Assembly (NCBI RefSeq): GCF_030733205.1
Contig: NZ_JASHJL010000049.1
Span: 1 to 40,207 of the forward strand
DNA: 40,207 nucleotides
From: Mameliella sp. MMSF_3455
Lineage (GTDB): Bacteria > Pseudomonadota > Alphaproteobacteria > Rhodobacterales > Rhodobacteraceae
Direction: 5' to 3'
This document shows positions 8,242 to 16,532 of this stretch, one piece after another; positions within the stretch are counted from its first letter, which is position 1; every line of letters starts with the position of its first letter. The notes beneath the pieces are model-generated. The model was not told the origin of the DNA. It was given only the letters and a program-made list of their open reading frames with translations, and made no database searches. The position numbers and the translations under genes were made by a program.

Positions 8242-8280
8242 CGGATAATTTTCCGTAATCCCGAAAATCCCCTATTTCGG
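8242..8280. promoter_or_regulatory. Two adjacent inverted repeats upstream of kbl
   Basis: CGGATAATTTTCCG (8242-8255, 12 of 14 positions paired) and CCGAAAATCCCCTATTTCGG (8261-8280, perfect 6-bp arms), with centres 22 bp apart, about two helical turns. They share the CGGAAAA/TTTTCCG theme also seen around the XRE start (TTTCTCCG...CGGAAAA, 7660-7679). Candidate operator pair for the XRE-cupin regulator in the kbl promoter. Confidence 0.5.
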
Positions 8281-8322
8281 AATCTCGTCCGTCATGTTAG
8301 CGTTTCCGCAATGGAGGCTGAC

Positions 8323-9510
8323 ATGACACACCGATTCCTGACCCATCTGACCGAGACCCTGAGCCAGATCGAGGCCGACGGCATGATGAAGCGCGAGCGC
8401 CTCATCAGTTCGCCGCAGGGCGGTGAGATCATGGTCGATGGCGAGACGAAGATCTGCCTTTGTGCCAACAACTACCTTGGCCTGGCCGATCATCCCGACC
8501 TGATCGCTGCGGCCAAGGCGGCGATGGAGCCGAAGGGCTACGGCATGGCCTCCGTCCGGTTCATCTGTGGCACTCAGGACCTGCACCGAGAGTTGGAGAC
8601 CCGGCTGGCGAAATTTCTGGGCAAGGATGACTCGATCCTCTTCGCGGCCTGTTTCGATGCCAATGGCGGGCTTTTCGAGCCGCTGTTGGGGCCGGAGGAT
8701 GCCGTTATCTCGGACGCGCTTAACCATGCCTCGATCATCGACGGCATCCGCCTGTGCAAGGCGCGGCGCTATCGCTATGCCAATTCCGACATGGCGGACC
8801 TGGAGGCGCAGTTGAAACAGGCGCGCGCGGATGGTGCGCGGTTCATCATGATCGCCACCGATGGTGTTTTTTCGATGGATGGCTACCTTGCCAAGCTGCC
8901 AGAGATCACGGCGCTGGCAGACCAATACGATGCGCTGGTCATGGTGGACGACTGCCACGCGACCGGCTTCATGGGGCCGCAGGGGCAGGGGACGCCGGCG
9001 CATTGCGGGGTCGATGTCGATATCCTGACCGGCACGCTGGGCAAGGCGCTGGGAGGCGCCATTGGCGGCTACATCGCCGGGCCGCAGCCAGTGATCGACC
9101 TGTTGCGTCAACGCGCGCGGCCCTACCTGTTTTCCAACGCGCTGCCGCCGGCGGTCGTGGCCGCGGGGATCGAGGCCATCCGACTGGTCGAGGAAGGCGA
9201 CGATCTGCGGGCGCGACTTTTCGACAATGCCGCCTACTGGCGCGCGGGCCTGACGGATCTGGGGTTCGACCTGCTGCCGGGTGAGCATCCGATCATCCCG
9301 GTCATGCTGGGCGAGGCGAAACTGGCGCAGGAAATGGCATCGCGGCTGTTCGAGCGGGGTGTCTATGTCTCGGGTTTCTTCTTTCCGGTGGTGCCCAAGG
9401 GACAGGCGCGCATCCGCACGCAGATGAGCGCCGACTTGACGCGCGAGCATCTGGACAAGGCGCTGGCAGCCTTTGCCGAGGTGGGCCGAGAGTTGGGAGT
9501 GATCCGATGA
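8323..9510 (+). CDS. kbl: 2-amino-3-ketobutyrate CoA ligase (glycine C-acetyltransferase)
   Basis: 395 residues, close to E. coli Kbl (398). An alpha-oxoamine synthase that cleaves 2-amino-3-oxobutyrate with CoA to glycine and acetyl-CoA. PLP lysine K241 in [17 protein letters not shown] (~209-216), and the substrate-site stretch [11 protein letters not shown] near residue 50. The start at 8323 uses GGAGG five bases upstream; an ATG at 8311 would place that site inside the gene. The end overlaps tdh by ATGA, so the pathway pair is translationally coupled. Confidence 0.96.
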   Translation: MTHRFLTHLTETLSQIEADGMMKRERLISSPQGGEIMVDGETKICLCANNYLGLADHPDLIAAAKAAMEPKGYGMASVRFICGTQDLHRELETRLAKFLGKDDSILFAACFDANGGLFEPLLGPEDAVISDALNHASIIDGIRLCKARRYRYANSDMADLEAQLKQARADGARFIMIATDGVFSMDGYLAKLPEITALADQYDALVMVDDCHATGFMGPQGQGTPAHCGVDVDILTGTLGKALGGAIGGYIAGPQPVIDLLRQRARPYLFSNALPPAVVAAGIEAIRLVEEGDDLRARLFDNAAYWRAGLTDLGFDLLPGEHPIIPVMLGEAKLAQEMASRLFERGVYVSGFFFPVVPKGQARIRTQMSADLTREHLDKALAAFAEVGRELGVIR

Positions 9511-10547
9511 AAAGCAACCAGATGAAAGCGCTTGTGAAAGCAAGACCCGAGGAAGGCCTGTGGATGGAGCGCGTGCCGGTTCCCGAGATCGGACCGGATG
9601 ACGTGCTCATCAAGATCAAGGCGACGGGCATTTGCGGGACGGATATCCATATCTGGAACTGGGACGACTGGGCGCAAAAGACCGTGCCGGTTCCCTTGGT
9701 GACGGGGCATGAATTCGCCGGCGAGATCGTCGAGATCGGCCGCAACGTGGATGACCTGACCATCGGTCAGCGCTGCAGCGGCGAGGGGCATTTGATCGGC
9801 AAGCACTCGCGCCAGTCACGGGCCGGCAAGTTCCATCTCGACCCCGAAACGCGGGGTATCGGCGTGAACGAGCAGGGGGCCTTTGCCCAATACCTGCGCC
9901 TGCCGGCCTTCAACGTGGTGCCGTTGCCGGACAGTATCCCGGACGAGATCGGGGCGATCCTCGATCCGCTGGGCAATGCGGTGCACACGGCGCTGAGTTT
10001 CGATCTCGTCGGAGAGGACGTGTTGATCACCGGCGCGGGGCCCATCGGCATCATGGCCGCGGCCGTCGCGCGGCATGTCGGCGCCCGGCACGTCGTGATC
10101 ACGGATGTGAACCCTGACCGGTTGGCGCTGGCGGCGCAGGTGGCGGACGTGGTGCCGGTGAATGTTGCGGAGGAAGACCTGAAGGATGTCGAGGCGCGGC
10201 TAAAGATGAAAGAGGGCTTCGACGTGGGTCTTGAGATGTCCGGAAACCAGCAGGCGCTGGACCAGATGGTCGAGACGCTGGTGATGGGCGGGCGCGTCGC
10301 GCTGTTGGGCATTCCGCCGGGCAAGTCGCCGGTCGACTGGTCGCGCATCGTCTTCAAGGCGATCACGATCAAGGGGGTCTATGGGCGGGAGATCTTCGAA
10401 ACCTGGTACAAGATGATCGCCATGCTGGAAAACGGCCTGGATGTCAGCCGGGTCATCACGCATCGGTTCCCTGTCGACAGTTTCGAAGAGGGCTTTGCGG
10501 CGATGAAATCGGGCAAGTCCGGTAAGGTGGTGCTGGACTGGGCGTGA
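9507..10547 (+). CDS. tdh: L-threonine 3-dehydrogenase lacking the structural zinc site
   Basis: 346 residues, zinc-dependent medium-chain dehydrogenase oxidising L-threonine to 2-amino-3-oxobutyrate with NAD+, the step before Kbl. The catalytic zinc site is intact: C43 (GICGTD), H68 and E69 (GHEF). The Rossmann motif GAGPIG is present, and [12 protein letters not shown] matches E. coli Tdh. The structural-zinc loop is altered: the four cysteines of E. coli Tdh align with G98, S101, S104 and D112. The rest of the loop and its length are kept, so this is not a frameshift. Confidence 0.95.
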   Translation: MKSNQMKALVKARPEEGLWMERVPVPEIGPDDVLIKIKATGICGTDIHIWNWDDWAQKTVPVPLVTGHEFAGEIVEIGRNVDDLTIGQRCSGEGHLIGKHSRQSRAGKFHLDPETRGIGVNEQGAFAQYLRLPAFNVVPLPDSIPDEIGAILDPLGNAVHTALSFDLVGEDVLITGAGPIGIMAAAVARHVGARHVVITDVNPDRLALAAQVADVVPVNVAEEDLKDVEARLKMKEGFDVGLEMSGNQQALDQMVETLVMGGRVALLGIPPGKSPVDWSRIVFKAITIKGVYGREIFETWYKMIAMLENGLDVSRVITHRFPVDSFEEGFAAMKSGKSGKVVLDWA

Positions 10548-10554
10548 TGGGAAA

Positions 10555-10584
10555 CCCTGTACGTTTTGTACAAAACGTACGGGG
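10555..10584. promoter_or_regulatory. Perfect 22-bp palindrome after tdh, with extended stem
   Basis: GTACGTTTTGTACAAAACGTAC (10559-10580, split here as GTACGTTTTGT / ACAAAACGTAC) is a perfect 22-bp inverted repeat, extended by CCC/GGG outside one T-G pair. It lies between the convergent ends of tdh and the ScfR regulator. As RNA it could form a 9-bp stem with a GTAC loop plus a CCC/GGG base, but there is no T-run. A second TTGTACAA occurs at 10596-10603. It may be a protein-binding site or a bidirectional 3'-end hairpin. Confidence 0.55.
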
Positions 10585-10629
10585 AATCCGGCATTTTGTA
10601 CAAGGCGGCAAGGTCTTGTTAACGCGGGC

Positions 10630-12033
10630 TCAAACGGCGTAGCGCGTCGCGCCGCGCCGGTTCTCGTCCACCGGTTCGGAAAGGACCACCGCCTGGTGCG
10701 CGCGCTGATCGCAGTTGGCGCGGGGGCAGACCCGGCAGTTGATGCCGATCTCGGCCGCATGGGGGCGCCGGACGTTCAGGTCCTCGGCGTAGCCGATGCT
10801 GCCGACGTGTTCCATCGCGCAGCCCATCGCCACCGCCAGCCGCACGTCCTGCCTGTGGCGGGCAAAGCTGGGCCGGTCCACCGTGCGGGCAAAGACGAAG
10901 AACTGTGATCGGTCGGGCATCTCGGCCACCTGCGGCAGAATCAGGCCCGGTGTCCGGAAACAGGTGTGCACTTCCAGCCGGGGGCAGGCACCGCCGTATT
11001 CGGCCAGGTGAAAATCGGTCGAGTTGAATCGCTTGGTGACGTTTCCGGCCTTGTCGATCCGCAGGAAGAAGAACGGTACGCCGCGCGCTCCGCTGCGTTG
11101 CAGCGTGGTGGCGCGGTGGCAGGCCTGTTCGAAGCTGACGCCGAACCGCGTGGCCAGGTGGTCGAAGTCGTACTTGCTCTCCAGCGCCTCGGCGAGAAAG
11201 CGGTCATAGGGCATCAGAACGGCGGCGGCAAAATAGTTGGCCAGCTCGACCCGGCAGCGGGCGCGCCCCTTGGCATCGGTCAGGCCGCTGCGGCCCAGGA
11301 TGTCGTCCAGCAAGTCCTTCTGTTCCACCAGCGCCGCGACATGGACCAGCTGGAACACCCGGTTGGGATGGTCCAGTGCCTCGGACAGGCGGACCTCGCG
11401 GCGCTCGTCGTCATATTCCCTGAGCGAGGTCGGCATCTCGGCCACCGGCACCAGCCGCACCCGCAGGTCCAGCCGGTGCCGAAGGCGCAGTTTCAGCGCG
11501 GGGTAGATGTCGTCGGGCGCGACGTTCTCGCCGAACCAGAACCCTTCGGCGGCCTGTTCCAGGGCCTCGAAGTGGTTGCGGTTGCTGCGGAAAAAGTTGT
11601 GCACCACGGCCTCGGAGGTCTGCGGCAGGACGCGCTGCCCGGTCTCGCCGGAGCTGGCCACGCTCATCAGCTGGTCATTCGTCGCCATGAAGGCGCGGTG
11701 CAGTTTCAGAAAGCAGGCGGCGAGGTCGGGGCTGTGCGCCAGCGCGGCGCGCAGTTGCGGCAGATCGGGGCGGGCGCCTTCGAACAACGGGTCCTGAAGG
11801 ACGCCGCGGATGTCGGCCAGTTGCGCCGTGTCGTCGTCCTCGGCGATGTCGCGCCAATCGACGCCATAGGCCTCGAACAGCTTGAGCAGGACCGGGACCG
11901 ACACGCTGCGCTCGTTCTTTTCCAACAGGTTCACGTAAGAGGTCGAGATGCCCAGGCGCTTGGCCATCTGCACCTGGGTCTGGCCGTGTTCGATGCGCAG
12001 GCGGCGCAGGCGGGGTCCGATGAAGGTCTTCAT
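10630..12033 (-). CDS. ScfR-family (PccR/RamB-like) short-chain acyl-CoA regulator
   Basis: 467 residues: XRE HTH at ~8-62 (VQMAKRLGISTSYVNLLEKNER), an IrrE/ImmA-like DUF955 region (~155-330; LVHVAALVE, ELANYFAAAVLMPYDRFL) and a C-terminal cysteine-bearing domain (CAMEHVGSIGYAEDL, INCRVCPRANCDQR) typical of short-chain fatty acyl-CoA regulators. Members control propionyl-CoA, glyoxylate or methylcitrate genes. The gene is divergent from sgaA-mclA-mtk-meh-mct, so that operon is the likely target. The upstream repeats of ATTTTACA are candidate operators. The ligand is probably an acyl-CoA (inference). Confidence 0.88.
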   Translation of the reverse strand: MKTFIGPRLRRLRIEHGQTQVQMAKRLGISTSYVNLLEKNERSVSVPVLLKLFEAYGVDWRDIAEDDDTAQLADIRGVLQDPLFEGARPDLPQLRAALAHSPDLAACFLKLHRAFMATNDQLMSVASSGETGQRVLPQTSEAVVHNFFRSNRNHFEALEQAAEGFWFGENVAPDDIYPALKLRLRHRLDLRVRLVPVAEMPTSLREYDDERREVRLSEALDHPNRVFQLVHVAALVEQKDLLDDILGRSGLTDAKGRARCRVELANYFAAAVLMPYDRFLAEALESKYDFDHLATRFGVSFEQACHRATTLQRSGARGVPFFFLRIDKAGNVTKRFNSTDFHLAEYGGACPRLEVHTCFRTPGLILPQVAEMPDRSQFFVFARTVDRPSFARHRQDVRLAVAMGCAMEHVGSIGYAEDLNVRRPHAAEIGINCRVCPRANCDQRAHQAVVLSEPVDENRRGATRYAV

Positions 12034-12036
12034 GGT

Positions 12037-12101
12037 ATTTTACAGTATACTAAATTTTACACTTTGACAATTTTCCATGTTTGTAAAATCTCGCATTTAC
12101 A
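12037..12101. promoter_or_regulatory. ATTTTACA repeats and divergent promoters, ScfR/sgaA
   Basis: ATTTTACA occurs at 12037-12044 and 12054-12061, inverted as TGTAAAAT at 12082-12089, and as ATTTACA at 12095-12101. A TTGACA at 12064-12069 could be the -35 of sgaA; TATACT on the minus strand (12049-12044) could be the -10 of the regulator. The repeats bracket these elements, as expected for ScfR control of both directions. Exact promoters are not certain. Confidence 0.55.
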
Positions 12102-12174
12102 GCAGGACCCGGCTTTGTTTCCGGTTGCTGAATGTCTGGCGCATGGTGGCGCTCAACCGCAAGGGAGGAGCACC

Positions 12175-13377
12175 ATGCGCACCGGACAGACCCATCTTTT
12201 CATCCCCGGCCCGACCAATGTGCCGGAGGTCGTGCGTCAGGCGATGAATGTCCCGCAGCAGGACATGCGCGCCAGTGATTTCGGCGAGTTGACCCTTGGC
12301 CTGTTTTCCGACCTCAAGCGCGTGTTCAAGACCGCGACCGGCGAGGTGATGCTGTTTCCGGGCTCTGGCACCTCGGCCTGGGAGGCGGCGATCACCAACA
12401 CGCTGAACCCGGGCGACAAGGTGCTGATGGCGCGCTATGGCCAGTTCTCGACGCTCTGGGTCAAGATGGCAGAGATGCTGGGACTGGAACCCGTCGTCGT
12501 CGATCTGCCCTGGGGCGCCAGCGCGCCGGTGGGCGAGTTCGAGCGCATCCTTGGCCGCGACGTGCATGACGAGATCAAGGCGGTCTTCGTCACCCACAAC
12601 GAGACCGCGACCGGCGTCGTGTCGGACGTGGCGGCGGTGCGCCGGGCACTGGACAGCACCTTTCACGACGCGCTGCTCTTTGTCGACGGTGTCTCTTCGA
12701 TCGGGTCGATGGAGTTCCGCATGGACGACTGGGGCGTCGACCTGGCCGTGACCGGCAGTCAGAAGGGCATGATGATGCCGGCGGGGCTGGGCATCCTGGG
12801 GGTCAGCCAGAAGGCGCTGGAGGCGTCGAAGACGGCCACCATGCGCCGCGCCTACTATGATTTCGCCGACATGCGGGCCTTCAACGCCGATGGCTACTTT
12901 CCCTACACGCCGCCGACGCCGCTGCTGCACGGGTTGCGCGCGTCGCTGGACCGGATCTTTGCCGAGGGGCTGGAGGCGGTCTTTGCCCGCCATGCCCGCC
13001 TGGCCGAGGGTATCCGCCGGGGCGTGCAGGCCTGGGGGCTGGAGCTGGTGGCCGAACACCACAGCTATTACTCGGATACGGTCAGTGCGGTCCGCGTGCC
13101 CGCAGGCGTGGATGCGCGCGAGGTGTTGCGCATTGCTTATGACGATCTCAACGCCTCTTTCGGGTCTGGTCTGGGCCGGTTGAACGGCAAGGTCTTTCGC
13201 ATCGGTCATCTTGGCGATTTCAACGAGGGCATGGCGCTGACCGCGCTGAGCCTCGCCGAACTGGCCCTGATGCGGGCGGGCGCCGCCGTGGTCCCCGGCG
13301 CGGGCGTCGGTGCGGCGCAGGCCTGGTTCGCGGGCGGTGCCGAAACCCGGCAGCCCTTCGCGGTGGCCGCCGAGTAA
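12175..13377 (+). CDS. sgaA: Serine--glyoxylate aminotransferase
   Basis: 400 residues, fold-type I class V aminotransferase of the SgaA/AGXT type. It transfers the amino group of serine to glyoxylate, giving hydroxypyruvate and glycine, a serine-cycle step. N-terminal LFIPGPTNVPEVV, PLP-phosphate loop FPGSGTSAWEAA (~61-72), HNETATGV (~141), DGVSSIG (~171), PLP lysine K197 in GSQKGMMMPAG. The start at 12175 has AAGGGAGG upstream. First gene of a six-gene operon; an 87-bp spacer with a nested stem-loop separates it from mclA. Confidence 0.94.
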   Translation: MRTGQTHLFIPGPTNVPEVVRQAMNVPQQDMRASDFGELTLGLFSDLKRVFKTATGEVMLFPGSGTSAWEAAITNTLNPGDKVLMARYGQFSTLWVKMAEMLGLEPVVVDLPWGASAPVGEFERILGRDVHDEIKAVFVTHNETATGVVSDVAAVRRALDSTFHDALLFVDGVSSIGSMEFRMDDWGVDLAVTGSQKGMMMPAGLGILGVSQKALEASKTATMRRAYYDFADMRAFNADGYFPYTPPTPLLHGLRASLDRIFAEGLEAVFARHARLAEGIRRGVQAWGLELVAEHHSYYSDTVSAVRVPAGVDAREVLRIAYDDLNASFGSGLGRLNGKVFRIGHLGDFNEGMALTALSLAELALMRAGAAVVPGAGVGAAQAWFAGGAETRQPFAVAAE

Positions 13378-13393
13378 CCCCATCCCGACACCC

Positions 13394-13437
13394 GGGACCA
13401 TTTGAACGCGCCTCCCCAAGGGGGCGTGGCCGGTCCC
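13394..13437 (+). other. Nested stem-loop between sgaA and mclA
   Basis: An outer pair GGGACC (13394-13399) / GGTCCC (13432-13437) encloses an inner hairpin CGCCTCC (13409-13415) / GGGGGCG (13420-13426). No T-run follows. It probably affects mRNA processing or partial attenuation between sgaA and the rest of the operon. Confidence 0.5.
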
Positions 13438-13464
13438 CTCATGCTTTGAAGAAAGGTAAACCTC

Positions 13465-14424
13465 ATGTCCCACACGCTGCACCCGTTGCGCAAACAGCGT
13501 CTGCACCGCTCTGAACTGGCTGTGCCCGCCTCGAACCCCGCGATGGTCGAAAAGGCCGCCGACAGCGCCGCCGACTACGTCTTTCTGGACCTCGAGGACG
13601 CGGTGGCGCCGCCGGAAAAGGACCAGGCGCGCAAGAACGCGGTCGAGCTGCTGAACGACATCGACTGGGCCGGCAAGGGCAAGACGGTGTCGGTGCGGAT
13701 CAACGGGCTGGACACGCATTACATGTACCGCGACGTGGTCGACATCATGGAAAAGGCCGGTGACCGGGTCGAGACGCTGCTGGTGCCCAAGGTGGGCGTG
13801 CCAGCGGACCTCTACATGGTCGAGGCGATGATCAACCAGATCGAACAGGCCTGCGGCCTGACCCATCGCGTGGGGCTGGAGGCGCTGATCGAAACCGCGC
13901 TGGGCATGGCCAATGTCGAGGCCATCGCGCAGTTCGGCGGGCGGCTGGAGGCGTTGCATTTCGGCGTGGCCGATTACGCGGCCTCGATGCGGGCGCGCAC
14001 CGTGAACATCGGCGGTCTGAACCCGGATTATCCGGGCGATCAGTGGCATGCCTCGATCACCCGGATGGTCATTGCCTGCCGCGCCTACGGGCTGCGCGCC
14101 ATCGACGGACCCTTTGGCGATTTCGCGGACGGGCCGGGCTTTGTCGCTGCGGCGCGCCGTGCCGCGGCCCTGGGCTGCGAGGGCAAATGGGCCATCCACC
14201 CCAGCCAGATCGCCATGGCCAACGACGTCTTCAGCCCGCCCGAGGCCGAGGTCTCCAAGGCCGAACGGATCATCGAGGAACTCAAGGCCGCCGAGGCTGC
14301 GGGCAAGGGGGCGGCCAGTCTCGACGGCAAGATGATCGACGCGGCCAGCGAGAAGATGGCCCGCAACGTGATCGACATGGCGCAGGCGATTGCCAGCAAG
14401 GAAACCGGCATCGCCGCCGAATAA
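13465..14424 (+). CDS. mclA: Malyl-CoA lyase (MclA/Mcl1 type, CitE/HpcH family)
   Basis: 319 residues. Cleaves L-malyl-CoA to acetyl-CoA and glyoxylate in the serine cycle; homologues also condense glyoxylate with propionyl-CoA to beta-methylmalyl-CoA. Acyl-CoA lyase residues present: R78 in RINGLDT, E143 in [14 protein letters not shown]170 in [10 protein letters not shown]. The N-terminal [14 protein letters not shown] and [11 protein letters not shown] strongly resemble Methylobacterium MclA. Compared with that protein, the segment after [11 protein letters not shown] is about 20 residues shorter. With Meh and Mct downstream, it could also act as the citramalyl-CoA lyase, as the trifunctional Chloroflexus enzyme does (inference). 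Confidence 0.92.
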   Translation: MSHTLHPLRKQRLHRSELAVPASNPAMVEKAADSAADYVFLDLEDAVAPPEKDQARKNAVELLNDIDWAGKGKTVSVRINGLDTHYMYRDVVDIMEKAGDRVETLLVPKVGVPADLYMVEAMINQIEQACGLTHRVGLEALIETALGMANVEAIAQFGGRLEALHFGVADYAASMRARTVNIGGLNPDYPGDQWHASITRMVIACRAYGLRAIDGPFGDFADGPGFVAAARRAAALGCEGKWAIHPSQIAMANDVFSPPEAEVSKAERIIEELKAAEAAGKGAASLDGKMIDAASEKMARNVIDMAQAIASKETGIAAE

Positions 14425-14447
14425 TCCGCCGAGAGGGAGGACAGAAA

Positions 14448-15623
14448 ATGGACATTCATGAACATCAGGCCAAGGAAATCCTGAAGAGCTTTGGCGTCCC
14501 GGTGCCGCGCGGCGGGCTGGCCTATTCGCCGGAACAGGCGGCCTATCGCACCCGCGAACTGGGCGGGAATGCCTGGGTCGTCAAGGCGCAGATCCATTCC
14601 GGCGGGCGCGGCGAAGTGGGCGGCGTCAAGGTCTGCAGGTCCGAACAGGAGGTGGCCGAGTTCGCCCGTGGCCTCTTGGGCCGGCAGCTTGTCACCAAGC
14701 AGACCGACGCCAACGGCAAGGGCGTCTTCCGGCTCTGGGTCGAGGAGGCCTCGGACATCGCGCAGGAACTCTACCTGGGCTTCGTGCTGGACCGAAAGAC
14801 AGAGCGCATCATGATCGTCGCCTCCGGCCACGGCGGGATGGAGATCGAGGATCTGGCCGAGGAGGATCCCGACAGCCTGGTGCGGTCGGTGGTCGATCCG
14901 GCGGTGGGGCTGGCCCTCTACCAGGCGCGCGAACTGGGGTTTCGGCTGGGTCTTGAAGGCAAGCAGGTCGACCAGTTCTCGACCTTTCTGCGGGCTTGTT
15001 ACCGCGCTTACCGCGATCTGGACGCCATGATGGTCGAGATCAACCCGCTGGTCATCACCGGCGCGGGCGATCTGGTGGCGCTGGATGCGAAAATGTCCTT
15101 TGACAGCAACGCCCTGTATAAACATCCCGGCATCGCCTCGCTGCGTGATCCGTCGCAAGAGGACCCGCGCGAGTCCCATGCCTTTGACAATGGCCTTGCC
15201 TATGTCGGGCTCGATGGTGACATCGGCTGCATCATCAACGGGGCCGGGCTGGCGATGGCCTCGATGGACATGATCCAGCTGGCCGGCGGCGAACCCGCGA
15301 ACTTCCTCGACATCGGCGGCGGCGCCTCGCCCGAGCGGGTCTGCCAGGCTTTCCGCACGGTTCTGTCGGATCAGAACGTCGCCGTGATCCTGGTCAACAT
15401 CTTCGCCGGCATCAACCGCTGCGACTGGATCGCGAAAGGGGTCATCCAGGCCTACAAGGAGGTGGGGATCGAGATCCCGGTGGTTGTGCGGCTGAGCGGC
15501 ACGAACGTCGAGGAAGGCCAGAAGATCATTCGCGAAAGCGGGCTTCCGATCATCTCTGCCGACACGCTGGAAGAGGCGGCCGAACGGGCCGTCGCCGCCC
15601 GCCCGCAATCCGCGGCAGCCTGA
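14448..15623 (+). CDS. mtkA: Malate--CoA ligase (malate thiokinase) beta subunit
   Basis: 391 residues, matching MtkA (390) of methylotrophs. ATP-grasp subunit homologous to SucC; with MtkB it forms malyl-CoA from malate, CoA and ATP. Residues 1-10 [10 protein letters not shown] start the family; [11 protein letters not shown] is the ATP-grasp loop (~47-57), [12 protein letters not shown] the metal site (~198-209), LDIGGGAS and [16 protein letters not shown] the C-terminal CoA-ligase part. The strong ribosome site GAGAGGGAGG fixes ATG 14448. Succinate specificity cannot be excluded by sequence alone, but mclA next door supports malate. Confidence 0.93.
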   Translation: MDIHEHQAKEILKSFGVPVPRGGLAYSPEQAAYRTRELGGNAWVVKAQIHSGGRGEVGGVKVCRSEQEVAEFARGLLGRQLVTKQTDANGKGVFRLWVEEASDIAQELYLGFVLDRKTERIMIVASGHGGMEIEDLAEEDPDSLVRSVVDPAVGLALYQARELGFRLGLEGKQVDQFSTFLRACYRAYRDLDAMMVEINPLVITGAGDLVALDAKMSFDSNALYKHPGIASLRDPSQEDPRESHAFDNGLAYVGLDGDIGCIINGAGLAMASMDMIQLAGGEPANFLDIGGGASPERVCQAFRTVLSDQNVAVILVNIFAGINRCDWIAKGVIQAYKEVGIEIPVVVRLSGTNVEEGQKIIRESGLPIISADTLEEAAERAVAARPQSAAA

Positions 15624-15635
15624 GGAGTATGCGAA

Positions 15636-16532
15636 ATGGCTATCCTGATTGATGAAAATACCAAGGTCGTTGTCCAGGGCCTTTCCGGCCGGATCGGGCA
15701 GTTCCATGCCCAGGAAATGATCGAATACGGCACGAGGGTCGTTGCCGGCGTCACGCCCGGCAAGGGCGGCAGCACCGTCCTGAACCGCCCGGTCTTCAAC
15801 ACCGTGCGCGAGGCGGTGGAGCAGACCGGGGCCGAGGCGAGCCTGCTGTTCGTGCCACCGGCCTTTGCCGCCGACGCGATGATGGAGGCGGCGGATGCGG
15901 GCATCCGGACGGCGGTCTGCGTGACCGACGGTATCCCGGCGCAGGACATGATGCGTGTGAAACGCTTTCTCCGCCGCTACCCGCGCGACCGCAAGATGCG
16001 CCTGATCGGGCCGAATTGCGCGGGCATCATCAGCCCCGGCAAGGGCTTCATGGGGATCATGCCGCCCGCCATCTACATGCCGGGCCGCGTGGGCATTGTC
16101 GGACGATCGGGCACGCTGGGCTACGAGGCCGCCAGCCAGATGAAGGCGCTGGGCATCGGCATTTCGTCTTCCATCGGGATCGGTGGCGATCCGATCAACG
16201 GATCCAGCTTCAAGGACATCCTGGAACTCTTTGAAAACGATCCGGAAACCGACGCGGTGATGATGATCGGAGAGATCGGAGGCCCGCAAGAGGCCGAGGC
16301 CGCCGCCTATGCCCGCGACCACATGACGAAGCCGGTCGGCGCCTATATCGCGGGCCTCGCCGCGCCCAAGGGGCGGCAGATGGGCCACGCCGGCGCGATC
16401 ATCAGCGCCTTTGGCGAGAGCGCGCAGGAAAAGGTCGAGATCCTGTCGTCGGCCGGGATCACCGTGGCGCCGAACCCCTCGGCGATGGGACGGACGATGG
16501 CCGAGGTGCTGGGCCTGAAGGCCGCGGCATGA
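15636..16532 (+). CDS. mtkB: Malate--CoA ligase (malate thiokinase) alpha subunit
   Basis: 298 residues, SucD homologue. N-terminal CoA-binding Rossmann fold (VVVQGLSGRIGQFH, ~11-24), LIGPNCAGIISPG (~123-135), VGIVGRSGTLGYE (~152-164) and the phosphorylated histidine H251 in QMGHAGAI. It carries the phospho-enzyme chemistry for malyl-CoA synthesis. Starts 12 bp after mtkA and overlaps the next gene by ATGA. Confidence 0.93.
   Translation: MAILIDENTKVVVQGLSGRIGQFHAQEMIEYGTRVVAGVTPGKGGSTVLNRPVFNTVREAVEQTGAEASLLFVPPAFAADAMMEAADAGIRTAVCVTDGIPAQDMMRVKRFLRRYPRDRKMRLIGPNCAGIISPGKGFMGIMPPAIYMPGRVGIVGRSGTLGYEAASQMKALGIGISSSIGIGGDPINGSSFKDILELFENDPETDAVMMIGEIGGPQEAEAAAYARDHMTKPVGAYIAGLAAPKGRQMGHAGAIISAFGESAQEKVEILSSAGITVAPNPSAMGRTMAEVLGLKAAA

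Noticed and set aside
10966-12174. A plus-strand in-frame extension of sgaA reaching far into the ScfR gene
   Set aside because: The SgaA N-terminus and a strong GGGAGG site fix the start at 12175, and the upstream part is antisense to the ScfR gene.
12097-16388. Two long minus-strand open frames opposite sgaA, mclA, mtkA and mtkB
   Set aside because: Shadow frames of conserved genes; no ribosome sites or domains.
14448-16532. Calling mtkAB succinyl-CoA synthetase (sucCD)
   Set aside because: The genes sit between malyl-CoA lyase and meh/mct, not beside TCA genes, and match MtkA/MtkB in length and N-terminus. The substrate still needs an assay.
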